Source of the DNA: Phyllobacterium zundukense
Lineage (GTDB): Bacteria > Pseudomonadota > Alphaproteobacteria > Rhizobiales > Rhizobiaceae
Length of the DNA stretch: 64,000 nucleotides
NCBI RefSeq assembly: GCF_025452195.1
Contig: NZ_CP104973.1
Coordinates: 1,426,001 to 1,490,000, forward strand
Direction: 5' to 3'
A program made the translations under genes and the position numbers. The notes below the pieces were generated by a model. The model saw only the letters and a program-made list of their open reading frames with translations. It did no database searches and was not told the origin of the DNA. Position 1 is the first letter of the stretch; the number at the start of each line of letters is the position of its first letter. Positions 16,916 through 24,307 of the stretch are shown here, piece after piece.

Positions 16916-18166
16916 TCAGACCCATTCGCCCTTGCGCATCACGGGGATAGCCGAACCGTCCTTGTTGATGCCGTCCACGTCGATCTCGCCAGAGCCTATC
17001 ATCCAGTCGATGTGAATGAGGCTCTTGTTGCCACCTCGCTCCGCAACTTCTTCGGGCGTCAGGTTGCCGCCATTGATGAAGCATTTCGAATAGCATTGGC
17101 CGAGCGCGATGTGGCTTGCAGCGTTTTCATCGAAAAGAGTGTTGAAGAACAACAGGCCCGATGCTGAAATCGGAGAGGAATGAGGGACAAGCGCGACTTC
17201 GCCGAGACGGCGCGCACCCTCGTCAGTGCCAAGCACCTTGTTGAAGACTTCCTCGCCTCGCGTCGCCTTGGCTTCGACAATCCTGCCACCCTCGAAGCGA
17301 ACCTGGATATTTTCGATGAGCGTCCCCTGGTGAGAAAGTGGCTTGGTGCTCGAAACATGGCCATCGACCCGCAGTGCGTGGGGTGTCGTGAAAACTTCTT
17401 CGGTGGGAATGTTCGGGTTGCAGGTTATGCCGTTCTTTGCGATCGAAGCACCACCGTGCCATTCATGTTCATCGGCCAGCCCGACAGTGAGATCCGCGCC
17501 TGGTCCCTTGAAATGCAGTGCCGAGAAGGTGCGCTCATTTAGCCATTTTGTCCGCTTATGCAAGGCGGCATTGTGATCACGCCAAGCGCTGACAGGATCG
17601 TCCAGATCGACGCGTGATGCTGCAAAAATTGCGTCGGCGAGCATGGTTATGGCTACTTCAGGGTCCTGGTCTGGAAATACCTGCTTTGCCCAGGATGGAT
17701 TCGGGTACGAAACGATGTTCCAGTTGACTTCGAAATTGGTGATCTTTTCCAGCGCGGGCTGGTAAGCGCGGGATTGCGCCCGGTTCGCACGAGAGACCTT
17801 CTCCGGATCCTCCGACGAGAGCAGCATCGGATTGTCGCCGGCAACTGCAAGCCGGGCTGTATTGGCAGAAAAGGCTTTCGCCATGCCCTCAAACAGCCAG
17901 CCTGTGGCGCGATCGAAACTTTCGTCTGGCGCGTTGCGATAGCGCATAAGAGTGGCTTCTTCGTCGCTGTATAGCGATGTCACGAGACCCGCTCCCGCCT
18001 TGTAGGCATGTTCTGTTATCCGCCGCACCAGAGGCACAGCGGCAAGCGGGGCGGTGATCAGGAGATCCTGTCCAGGCTGCAACTGCAAGCCAATTTTGAT
18101 AGCTACTTCTGCCAGGCGATCGAGCTTGACGCGATCGACGGCGGGGATTTTGGGAGATGAGGTCAT
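16916..18166 (-). CDS. M29 family aminopeptidase
   Basis: 416 residues matching AmpS/PepS/aminopeptidase T-type metallopeptidases: a typical N-terminus (VAIKIGLQLQPGQDLLI), the substrate/metal-site motifs NIPTEEVFTTP, VRFEGGRIVEAKA, LFFNTLFDENAASHIALG and IHIDWMIGS, supplying Glu, His and Asp ligands of the two-metal centre. It is a cytosolic enzyme releasing N-terminal residues from peptides. Full length for the family (about 410). It stands alone between a terminator and a promoter region. Confidence 0.92.
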   Translation of the reverse strand: MTSSPKIPAVDRVKLDRLAEVAIKIGLQLQPGQDLLITAPLAAVPLVRRITEHAYKAGAGLVTSLYSDEEATLMRYRNAPDESFDRATGWLFEGMAKAFSANTARLAVAGDNPMLLSSEDPEKVSRANRAQSRAYQPALEKITNFEVNWNIVSYPNPSWAKQVFPDQDPEVAITMLADAIFAASRVDLDDPVSAWRDHNAALHKRTKWLNERTFSALHFKGPGADLTVGLADEHEWHGGASIAKNGITCNPNIPTEEVFTTPHALRVDGHVSSTKPLSHQGTLIENIQVRFEGGRIVEAKATRGEEVFNKVLGTDEGARRLGEVALVPHSSPISASGLLFFNTLFDENAASHIALGQCYSKCFINGGNLTPEEVAERGGNKSLIHIDWMIGSGEIDVDGINKDGSAIPVMRKGEWV

Positions 18167-18306
18167 TATGGATCCAACCTGGTCAATGAAAGGTTCTCGT
18201 CAGCATAGAACCGGATCAGTCCCGGTATCAAGCGACCGATCTGGAAATTGCTCTTTCGCATTTGATGGGTCCACAATATCCGAAACTGTGTCCCAGAATT
18301 AGCGTG

Positions 18307-19152
18307 TCAGATATCCTGATTGAGAAAATCAGCGAATTCGCTCTGATAGTCTGGATGCCAGCGCGACAAAGGTGGACGGTTCTTGATAATATCGTTGGCT
18401 GCCCAGAGGATGCGCCGCTCATCGAGGCTACGGGCTACATCGTTGTCCGGGCAAAGGATATAAAAATCGCCGGCTGACACACGCTCCAGCATGAAATCGA
18501 CCGTTTGTTCCGGCGTCCATGCGCCAGCTGGCTTTTCTGTGCGATCTCCTGCAGTCAAGGGCGTATAGACAAAACCAGGAATAAAGAGATGAGCCGTTAC
18601 GTGGCAGTCCTTTGTGTTACGTAATTCATGTTGCAAGGCTTCAGTGAAGGTCTTTACGCCCGATTTCGAGACATTGTAAGCAGGATCGCCTGGCGGAGTG
18701 GTTATGCCCTGCTTGGAGCCGGTATTGATGATGAGGCCCGGTTTGCCTTGCCGGATCATGTCCGGGCCAAAAACCTGGCTGCCACGGATGATGCCGAAAA
18801 GGTTTACGGCGATGATCCTGTCCCAATTGTCTGGCTCGAAAATACTGCTGCCAGGCTGGATGCCTGCATTGTTCAAGAGGACGTCAACGCCGCCGAATCC
18901 GTCATTGACCGTCTGCTGTAGTTTGCGCAGCTCCTCGACATTGGTTACGTCCGTGGCGACGGCCACCACATCGCCAGTGTTGGCGAGTTCAGATACCGCC
19001 GCATAGGCATGGTCGAGTTTTTCACCGGCAAGATCAGCAATGGCAACCTTTAAACCCATCGTGGCGAAGCGCTTTGCAGCCGCAAGGCCGATGCCAGACG
19101 CGCCTCCTGTGACTACGGCTACATGGGAAGGTGAAAAGGCAGGATGTGCCAT
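18307..19152 (-). CDS. Short-chain dehydrogenase/reductase
   Basis: 281 residues with the classical SDR elements: TGGASGIG cofactor motif (residues 15-22), NNAGI (94-98), catalytic Ser146, Tyr159 and Lys163 (YNVSK). The C-terminus is longer than the 250-residue norm. The substrate is unknown. The upstream region holds a 33-bp interrupted palindrome with an internal TAGCGCTA, which suggests control by a LacI-type regulator not in the window. Confidence 0.9.
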   Translation of the reverse strand: MAHPAFSPSHVAVVTGGASGIGLAAAKRFATMGLKVAIADLAGEKLDHAYAAVSELANTGDVVAVATDVTNVEELRKLQQTVNDGFGGVDVLLNNAGIQPGSSIFEPDNWDRIIAVNLFGIIRGSQVFGPDMIRQGKPGLIINTGSKQGITTPPGDPAYNVSKSGVKTFTEALQHELRNTKDCHVTAHLFIPGFVYTPLTAGDRTEKPAGAWTPEQTVDFMLERVSAGDFYILCPDNDVARSLDERRILWAANDIIKNRPPLSRWHPDYQSEFADFLNQDI

Positions 19153-19167
19153 GGAATTCGTCCTTTA

Positions 19168-19200
19168 TCGTTAGGTAGCGCTAGCGCGCCAAGCTAACGA
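19168..19200. promoter_or_regulatory. Nested palindromes upstream of the SDR gene
   Basis: TCGTTAG (19168-19174) and CTAACGA (19194-19200) form outer arms; inside them lies TAGCGCTA (19176-19183), an AGCGCT-centred palindrome of the kind bound by LacI-family repressors. It lies 15-48 bp before the start codon. Confidence 0.4.
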
Positions 19201-19224
19201 AACATGAGAACAGAAGTGTAACAA

Positions 19225-19644
19225 TTAGCCGAAATTTGGAACACGCAGATAATGCGCAAGCGGCGTCACCTGTTCCTTGTCGCGTAAGTCTGCCTTTCGC
19301 TCGGCGGAAGCATCCTTTTGCCGGCGCGCCTCGAGAATTTCCTTTTCGGAACTTTCGCCCATACAGAGAGCCTTGAGCAGGACCATTCGCGCGCTGTCGG
19401 CGATACCCGAGCGATTTTCGTTGAGAGCAATATCGAGAATGACCCTGCGGAAATCCGTCGGCCCGACAAGTGTTACGGCACGTTCGCGCCGGACATTTTC
19501 AGCGTCGATCAGCGCATATAGTTTGTCACGAAGGTTAGCGCCGACATTCTCGTACTGCATGGAGAGATCCGGTGCAGCCACAGCAAGCTTTTGCTTCTGC
19601 CGTTCGCGGTGCCGTCTCTGCCGTTCTGCATTACTCAGTGCCAT
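19225..19644 (-). CDS. Hypothetical protein with basic N-terminal helix (139 aa)
   Basis: Begins MALSNAERQRRHRERQKQKL, a very basic helix seen at the start of many phage- and plasmid-associated hypothetical proteins, followed by a charged helical body (VTLVGPTDFRRVILDIALNENRSG). A nucleic-acid-binding role is possible but not shown. No signal peptide or membrane segment. Divergent from the DUF6074-like gene, with TTGTTACRTAAC repeats between them. Confidence 0.6.
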   Translation of the reverse strand: MALSNAERQRRHRERQKQKLAVAAPDLSMQYENVGANLRDKLYALIDAENVRRERAVTLVGPTDFRRVILDIALNENRSGIADSARMVLLKALCMGESSEKEILEARRQKDASAERKADLRDKEQVTPLAHYLRVPNFG

Positions 19645-19749
19645 GGTCGATGCCGTAATGAATGCGAATCACTTTACATGAAGTTGAATAGGCATGCGTG
19701 CCGTAGCGGGCAACATTATGGTTTTGTTACACACAATCTGTTCGCTGGC

Positions 19750-19773
19750 TTGTTACATAACTTGTTACGTAAC
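19750..19773. repeat. Two tandem copies of a 12-bp palindromic unit, TTGTTACRTAAC
   Basis: TTGTTACATAAC (19750-19761) is followed directly by TTGTTACGTAAC (19762-19773); the core GTTACGTAAC is a perfect palindrome. A third TTGTTAC lies at 19724-19730. In the intergenic region between two divergent small hypothetical genes, this looks like an operator array. Confidence 0.6.
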
Positions 19774-19892
19774 CAATCATAGGGAGTTCGCACGGCATGA
19801 CGGGCCGCACAGCTGAACACATTGTTAGGAACCTTCGCCTTATCGTTGAGCGAATCAATTGTAAGCGCGGCGTTGCCGAACTTGGGAAGAGT

Positions 19893-20189
19893 ATGAGTAT
19901 GTTCGAAGCTGAATCCCCGATCTCCTGCCAGATCATTGCGTTCCCACTGACGAAGCGTATGGCGAAAATACGCGACGTGGCGGCGAAGCTCATGGAAAAG
20001 ACTACGGATCGGCAGGCGGAAGCCTATCGTAACCAAATTGCCGATACCCTGTTTCGGCACCTTGAGCGGATTGGCGTTCCGGAGGACGAGCAGGATGAAC
20101 AGGTTGGAGCATTCTTCACTGCAGTCGAGCTGGAACTGTCGCGTCTATATGATCTCACTGAAGACTATGGCGATACATCAGCCTACTGA
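19893..20189 (+). CDS. DUF6074-like small protein
   Basis: 98 residues from ATG 19893 (site GGGAAG). The segment ISCQIIAFPLTKRMAKIRDVA followed by a helical body with Q-A-E-A-Y, a Phe-rich helix and an acidic C-terminus fits the DUF6074 family of Rhizobiales, often found near mobile or phage-like genes. The frame is open to ATG 19797 (130 residues), but the extra N-terminus is outside the family pattern. The function is unknown. Confidence 0.65.
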   Translation: MSMFEAESPISCQIIAFPLTKRMAKIRDVAAKLMEKTTDRQAEAYRNQIADTLFRHLERIGVPEDEQDEQVGAFFTAVELELSRLYDLTEDYGDTSAY

Positions 20190-20213
20190 GCGACTGACTG
20201 TAGAATATGGCAA

Positions 20214-20238
20214 AGCCCGCCACTTGCGGCGGCGGGCT
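20214..20238. terminator. Hairpin between convergent DUF6074-like and PepSY-like genes
   Basis: AGCCCGCC (20214-20221), 9-nt loop, GGCGGGCT (20231-20238). The U-tract is short in both directions, so termination efficiency is uncertain. Confidence 0.55.
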
Positions 20239-20253
20239 CTCGTTATGTTCAGC

Positions 20254-20568
20254 TTATTGCACAGAAATAACGTCGCCAGTACGGCGATCCACACTGACGC
20301 GGATATCGTTTCCGCGCCGATCTATACCCTCAACGACAAATCTTGACCTCGTGCGTCTTACGTCGTCAACGTCGCGAAGACCTTCGCTTCTGGCGATACG
20401 CACCGCTTCGCGCTCACTGATGTCCGAAAAACGGCGATAATCCCGTTCCGGCCGTGGCTCTTGCAGCCGAACACCGTCAGGGCCAATCTGAATGGACTGA
20501 GCAAAGGAAGGAGCCGATGTCATGGCGGCTAGCGCTGTTGCTCCTACTATAAGCAGTTTTTTCAACAT
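20254..20568 (-). CDS. Secreted PepSY-like protein, EcfG-controlled
   Basis: 104 residues: a signal peptide (MLKKLLIVGATALAAMTSAPSFA, residues 1-23) and one PepSY-like unit (ISEREAVRIARSEGL, then VVEGIDRRGNDIRVSVDRRTGDVISV). PepSY units occur in periplasmic regulators and chaperone-like proteins. An exact EcfG promoter at 20618-20642 and AAGGAA before the ATG place it in the general stress response regulon. Confidence 0.8.
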   Translation of the reverse strand: MLKKLLIVGATALAAMTSAPSFAQSIQIGPDGVRLQEPRPERDYRRFSDISEREAVRIARSEGLRDVDDVRRTRSRFVVEGIDRRGNDIRVSVDRRTGDVISVQ

Positions 20569-20617
20569 AACAGTGTTCCTTTTTTCAAATCAAATATCCC
20601 GCCCATTTGATAAGGTT

Positions 20618-20642
20618 AACGTTCACCAAGGGGCGGAGTTCC
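20618..20642 (-). promoter_or_regulatory. EcfG promoter, exact consensus, for the PepSY-like gene
   Basis: Minus strand GGAAC (20642-20638), 16-bp spacer, CGTT (20621-20618). The expected start is near 20610, about 40 nt before the ATG. Confidence 0.75.
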
Positions 20643-20705
20643 AACTTTTGGGAAAATGCAGGATTGCGCCCAAGCCACAATACGAGGCGTGATTGCTAAC
20701 CAGAC

Positions 20706-21674
20706 TTATCTGCAGCGTTTCAAGCGAAAGCTGTCGCCGCTTTCGAGCGAATACCAGGTGAGGTTTCTTTTTGTCACATCCCGGAGCTCGAAGGCATAGC
20801 CGTCGCTCAGTTCCACCCGGTAGCTGTTGCCATTTCGTTGGACATTCCTGATAGGCGTTCCGTCATATGTCCTTGTATTGAAATCCCAGAGTCTGCCTCG
20901 GCAGCTACCGTCAATCTGATCCCACCTGCCGACGAAAGTCATCTCCACTGCGGGTTTGACCGCTGGCTTGATGGCAGGCTTTGCCATGTTCGCTGCAACT
21001 TCGGCAGCTCTTTTCGCGTCGGCGTCCGCGGCCGTTGCCTTTGCATCGGCGGCTTGCTTCTGCTTTGCGTCGTCAGCGGTTTTTTGGTCCGCGCGCAGTT
21101 TTTCGATGCGCGCGTCAACCTTGGCAATATTATCGACACCAAGCACGTCGGCACAGTCAAGGAGCGCCATCCGTTTGGATACCAGGTCCTCAAGGCCGGC
21201 AGCGTCGGCGCTCGACTGCAGATCGTGGCAAGTAGCGGACCGCTTTTCGGCCTGCGCAGCCTTTTCCTCGGCCGCCTTCGCATCGGCGAACGTCTGCTTG
21301 ATGGCCGCCATGTGCTGTTTTGAGTCCTCAATCGTCGCTACTACACCATCGACGAATGTAGCGGCCGGCGCGCAGGCTGATTGATCGACTTTCAAATGTT
21401 CCGCTGCAGAGCGATCGGCGTCTGCGATAATATCCGTAGCTTGTTCGTTCCCATTCATTTCCTGGCGGAATTCCGCCTCTTGCGTGGCGGCATCGGCGAG
21501 GGGCCGAGTGGCAAATGGATGATCGGCAAAGCAATACTGGTCGATGGCTTTGGCATAGGCGTTTGCCTTCGTAAATTTAAGCGCCTGAATGGCATCCCGC
21601 GTTTTGTCATCAACGGCATATGCTGCACTTGAAAAGGCGGCACAGATAATGGCTGCGGTAACGAATTTCTTCAT
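20706..21674 (-). CDS. Periplasmic hypothetical protein with alanine-rich coiled coil
   Basis: 322 residues from ATG 21674 (AAGGA site). It has a signal peptide (MKKFVTAAIICAAFSSAAYA), a helical region with conserved-looking cysteines (about residues 25-160), an Ala/Lys/Asp-rich coiled coil (about 190-245), and a C-terminal beta domain of about 75 residues with two Cys (GSCRGRLWDFNTRT, LKRCR). I do not recognise the family. A longer frame to 21839 has no signal-peptide logic and is rejected. Confidence 0.7.
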   Translation of the reverse strand: MKKFVTAAIICAAFSSAAYAVDDKTRDAIQALKFTKANAYAKAIDQYCFADHPFATRPLADAATQEAEFRQEMNGNEQATDIIADADRSAAEHLKVDQSACAPAATFVDGVVATIEDSKQHMAAIKQTFADAKAAEEKAAQAEKRSATCHDLQSSADAAGLEDLVSKRMALLDCADVLGVDNIAKVDARIEKLRADQKTADDAKQKQAADAKATAADADAKRAAEVAANMAKPAIKPAVKPAVEMTFVGRWDQIDGSCRGRLWDFNTRTYDGTPIRNVQRNGNSYRVELSDGYAFELRDVTKRNLTWYSLESGDSFRLKRCR

Positions 21675-21898
21675 GGTTGCCAATCCTTGCTCGGCGCCTG
21701 TTCGCCAGGTACGAATTGAAATGCGCTGACCATGAAAATGTTCATGGGCTGAATGATAAAATCCCGCTGAAATATGGTTTGATTTTGTTCGCGCCGCATG
21801 AGAGCAGCAACGATCGCTCAAGGCCCTCGCATTTGCCACGCGTAATCGGTTGCTGCGTGGATCAGCTCCACGCGGTATTGGACAAATTGCGTCTGATG

Positions 21899-22825
21899 CT
21901 AATCGTGGAAGGGTGCAACGAAGACACGTTTGCCGAGCATGAAAGAGTCGGCGACATGCCGAAGCGGCGCAAGATCGACATCGGATTCCCCATTTTTGAT
22001 CAGACTGGCGAATTGACGGTAAAGTGCTGCGTATTCCGTCTCCGACGAAACTGGAACAACCGTGTCGTTGATCGTGAGCTTTGAACCACCTTCAGCCAGC
22101 ACCATCTTTCCGGCAGACGTTTCGGCAATAATGTCCCACGTTTGTTCACCGAGTTGCCGCCAATCGAATTCCGCGTGAACAGGAATATTGTCACTGTTCG
22201 TGAAATTAAGGTCGGCTGCGATAGGCGCATGCTTGTTTTCCGGAAATTCCAACGTCGCATTCCTGAGAAAAATGCCCGTCGGCAAGATATGCGTTATAAT
22301 CGATAGCGCATTTATGCCGGGGTCGAAGACGCCGAGACCGCCGGCTTGCCATATCCAATCCTGATTGGGATGCCAGTGGCGGACATCTTCTTTCCAGATG
22401 ACGTGGACGCTTTGGACATTCGTTGATGCCAGAAAAGACTTTGCAGCTTCAACGGCAGCAGCATATCGGGAATGCCAGCTGGCGAAAAGTGAGATCCCCT
22501 TCTCAATGGCAAGAGCTTCGAGGTCAGTGACCTCGCTCAGCGTTGCCCCAGGCGGCTTTTCGAGAAATACATGCTTGCCTGCGCAGATCGCCTTGTAGGC
22601 AGCATCGTAGCGGGCCTGAGGAGGCATGCATAACGAAACTGCGTCGATGAAGGGGACTGCGGCCAGCATCGCCTCTATCGTCGGAAAATTCGGAATACCG
22701 TCGACCGCGCTGTTACGGCTCGTCGTAGCGACAAGCTGCAAGTCTGTATTGCCGGCAATTGAAGGCAGGTGCTGATCGCGGGCAATTTTACCAACGCCGA
22801 CAATTGCTAGGTTGATTGGTGGCAT
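21899..22825 (-). CDS. Gfo/Idh/MocA oxidoreductase, D-galactose/L-arabinose 1-dehydrogenase type
   Basis: 309 residues: a Rossmann motif (LAIVGVGKIARDQHLPSIAGN), the family EKPPGATLSEV motif with the catalytic Lys, and the blocks LFASWHSRYAAAV, WKEDVRHWHP and GGLGVFDPGINALSI, which I recognise from D-galactose 1-dehydrogenase (Pseudomonas) and L-arabinose 1-dehydrogenase (Azospirillum). These oxidise the sugar to its lactone with NAD(P)+. The start at 22825 is chosen for AAGGGA; the frame extends to 22855. No other sugar-acid pathway gene is adjacent. Confidence 0.8.
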   Translation of the reverse strand: MPPINLAIVGVGKIARDQHLPSIAGNTDLQLVATTSRNSAVDGIPNFPTIEAMLAAVPFIDAVSLCMPPQARYDAAYKAICAGKHVFLEKPPGATLSEVTDLEALAIEKGISLFASWHSRYAAAVEAAKSFLASTNVQSVHVIWKEDVRHWHPNQDWIWQAGGLGVFDPGINALSIITHILPTGIFLRNATLEFPENKHAPIAADLNFTNSDNIPVHAEFDWRQLGEQTWDIIAETSAGKMVLAEGGSKLTINDTVVPVSSETEYAALYRQFASLIKNGESDVDLAPLRHVADSFMLGKRVFVAPFHD

Positions 22826-22932
22826 AGTGAATCCCTTTTTGAAGGGGTTTAGCAATCGAATATGCCGTTAACAAGAGGCGCCCGCGATGGAAAAACGGAT
22901 CTCGCGAATGCCACCTGAATCACCAGGCCTCA

Positions 22933-24270
22933 TCATTGCTCACGGAAGGCCCGGTTAAACTGATCGGCGAGCGGCTTGGACAGGAAGGACATCGCTGTAC
23001 GCTCTTCTGTCGAAACAAAGACTTCCACGGGCATACCAGGCAAAAGCTTGCTGTCACCGAGCTTTTCAAGCTCGTCTGATGGCACGACGACGTCGGCCAG
23101 ATAATAGACCTGACCGGTCGACGGATCGCTGCTGGTCGCCGCGGAAACATAGGCGATTCGGCCATGCAGTTCCGGTGTTGTGCGCTGGTTGAAGGCCGAA
23201 AAGCGCAGTTTGGCCGGCTGTCCGACGAAAACCTGGTCGATATCGGTCGGTGACAGTTTCGCCTCTATCTTCAGCGCGGCATCTGCGGGGACAAGCGTCA
23301 CCAGCTTCTCCGCGGGGGTAATCACGCCACCGATGGTGTGAACTGCGAGTTCGTTTACAGTACCCGACAACGGTGCGCGGATATCGGCGCGCGCCAGCCG
23401 GTCCTCGATCGCCACCCGGCGTTCCTTGAGTTCGGAGAGCTTTGGCTCGATTGCGCTCAGTTCACGCTGTGCTTCGGTGCGTGCGGTTTCATCGATGGCT
23501 ATAATCTGCAGGCGGATTTCGCCCATGCGGGCTTTGGCGCGCGCGATATTGGCTTCAACCTCGCCCCGTTCGCCGAGGAGCTTCGCCATTTCGCGGTCTA
23601 TTATATATTTGCGCGAGGTCTCGATGAGGCGTTTGTCTGTCAAGCCCTTGATCTTGCCGTGTTCGGTCTTGACCAACGCAATCTCGTCGATCTTGGCGTC
23701 GCGCTGCGATTCAAGCCCCTTGATTTCCTCGCCGAGCTGGTCGATGCCGAGGACCAACTGCTCCTTCTGACTCTCCCGATTCTGGCGATTGCCGTCAAAC
23801 ATGCGCTTTTCACCAAAGAACACATGTGGAAAGTCCCCGGTTCGCGCGCTCAGTTCCGCCGACATCATGATGGCGTCGAGATTGTCGCGCTCGGCCATCA
23901 GCCGGGCCTGTTTCGCCATTAGTTCGACCAGCTGCGTGCGAACAATCGAAAGTTCCGCGCGCGTTTCGGCGTCATCCAACCGCAGCATGATTTGACCCTT
24001 CGTGACAAAGTCACCTTCCCTGACCGCAATCTCGCTGATGATCCCGCCGTCGCGGTGCTGGATCGACTTCAGGTTCTGATCGACCTTGACCATGCCGGGT
24101 GCGATGATCGCCCCTGTCAGCTGTGCGGTTGCCGCCCAGCCGCCCGCACCGACGAAAAGCATCAATCCAAGAGTAACGCCCGCAAAGACCCGAGGGCCCA
24201 CGGCGAAACTGTTTCCAGCATCGATCTGAGGTCCCTGGCCTATGTCTTTTTGTTTTTGTCGCCCGAACAT
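22933..24270 (-). CDS. HlyD/PrsE-type periplasmic adaptor of type I secretion system
   Basis: 445 residues: a cytoplasmic N-terminus, one membrane helix (about 28-50), the HlyD lipoyl half (GAIIAPGMVKVDQNLKSIQH, IAVREGDFVTKGQIMLRLDD), long coiled-coil hairpins (about 90-290) and the C-terminal beta domain (ADIRAPLSGTVNELAVHTIGGVITPAEKLVTLVP). It bridges the inner-membrane ABC exporter to a TolC-type pore. It lies 37 nt after the RTX protein gene in the same operon as the exporter and the giant peroxidase. Confidence 0.92.
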   Translation of the reverse strand: MFGRQKQKDIGQGPQIDAGNSFAVGPRVFAGVTLGLMLFVGAGGWAATAQLTGAIIAPGMVKVDQNLKSIQHRDGGIISEIAVREGDFVTKGQIMLRLDDAETRAELSIVRTQLVELMAKQARLMAERDNLDAIMMSAELSARTGDFPHVFFGEKRMFDGNRQNRESQKEQLVLGIDQLGEEIKGLESQRDAKIDEIALVKTEHGKIKGLTDKRLIETSRKYIIDREMAKLLGERGEVEANIARAKARMGEIRLQIIAIDETARTEAQRELSAIEPKLSELKERRVAIEDRLARADIRAPLSGTVNELAVHTIGGVITPAEKLVTLVPADAALKIEAKLSPTDIDQVFVGQPAKLRFSAFNQRTTPELHGRIAYVSAATSSDPSTGQVYYLADVVVPSDELEKLGDSKLLPGMPVEVFVSTEERTAMSFLSKPLADQFNRAFREQ

Positions 24271-24307
24271 CTTTTACTCCCCACTCGCGTCACAACGACG
24301 TCTTTAC

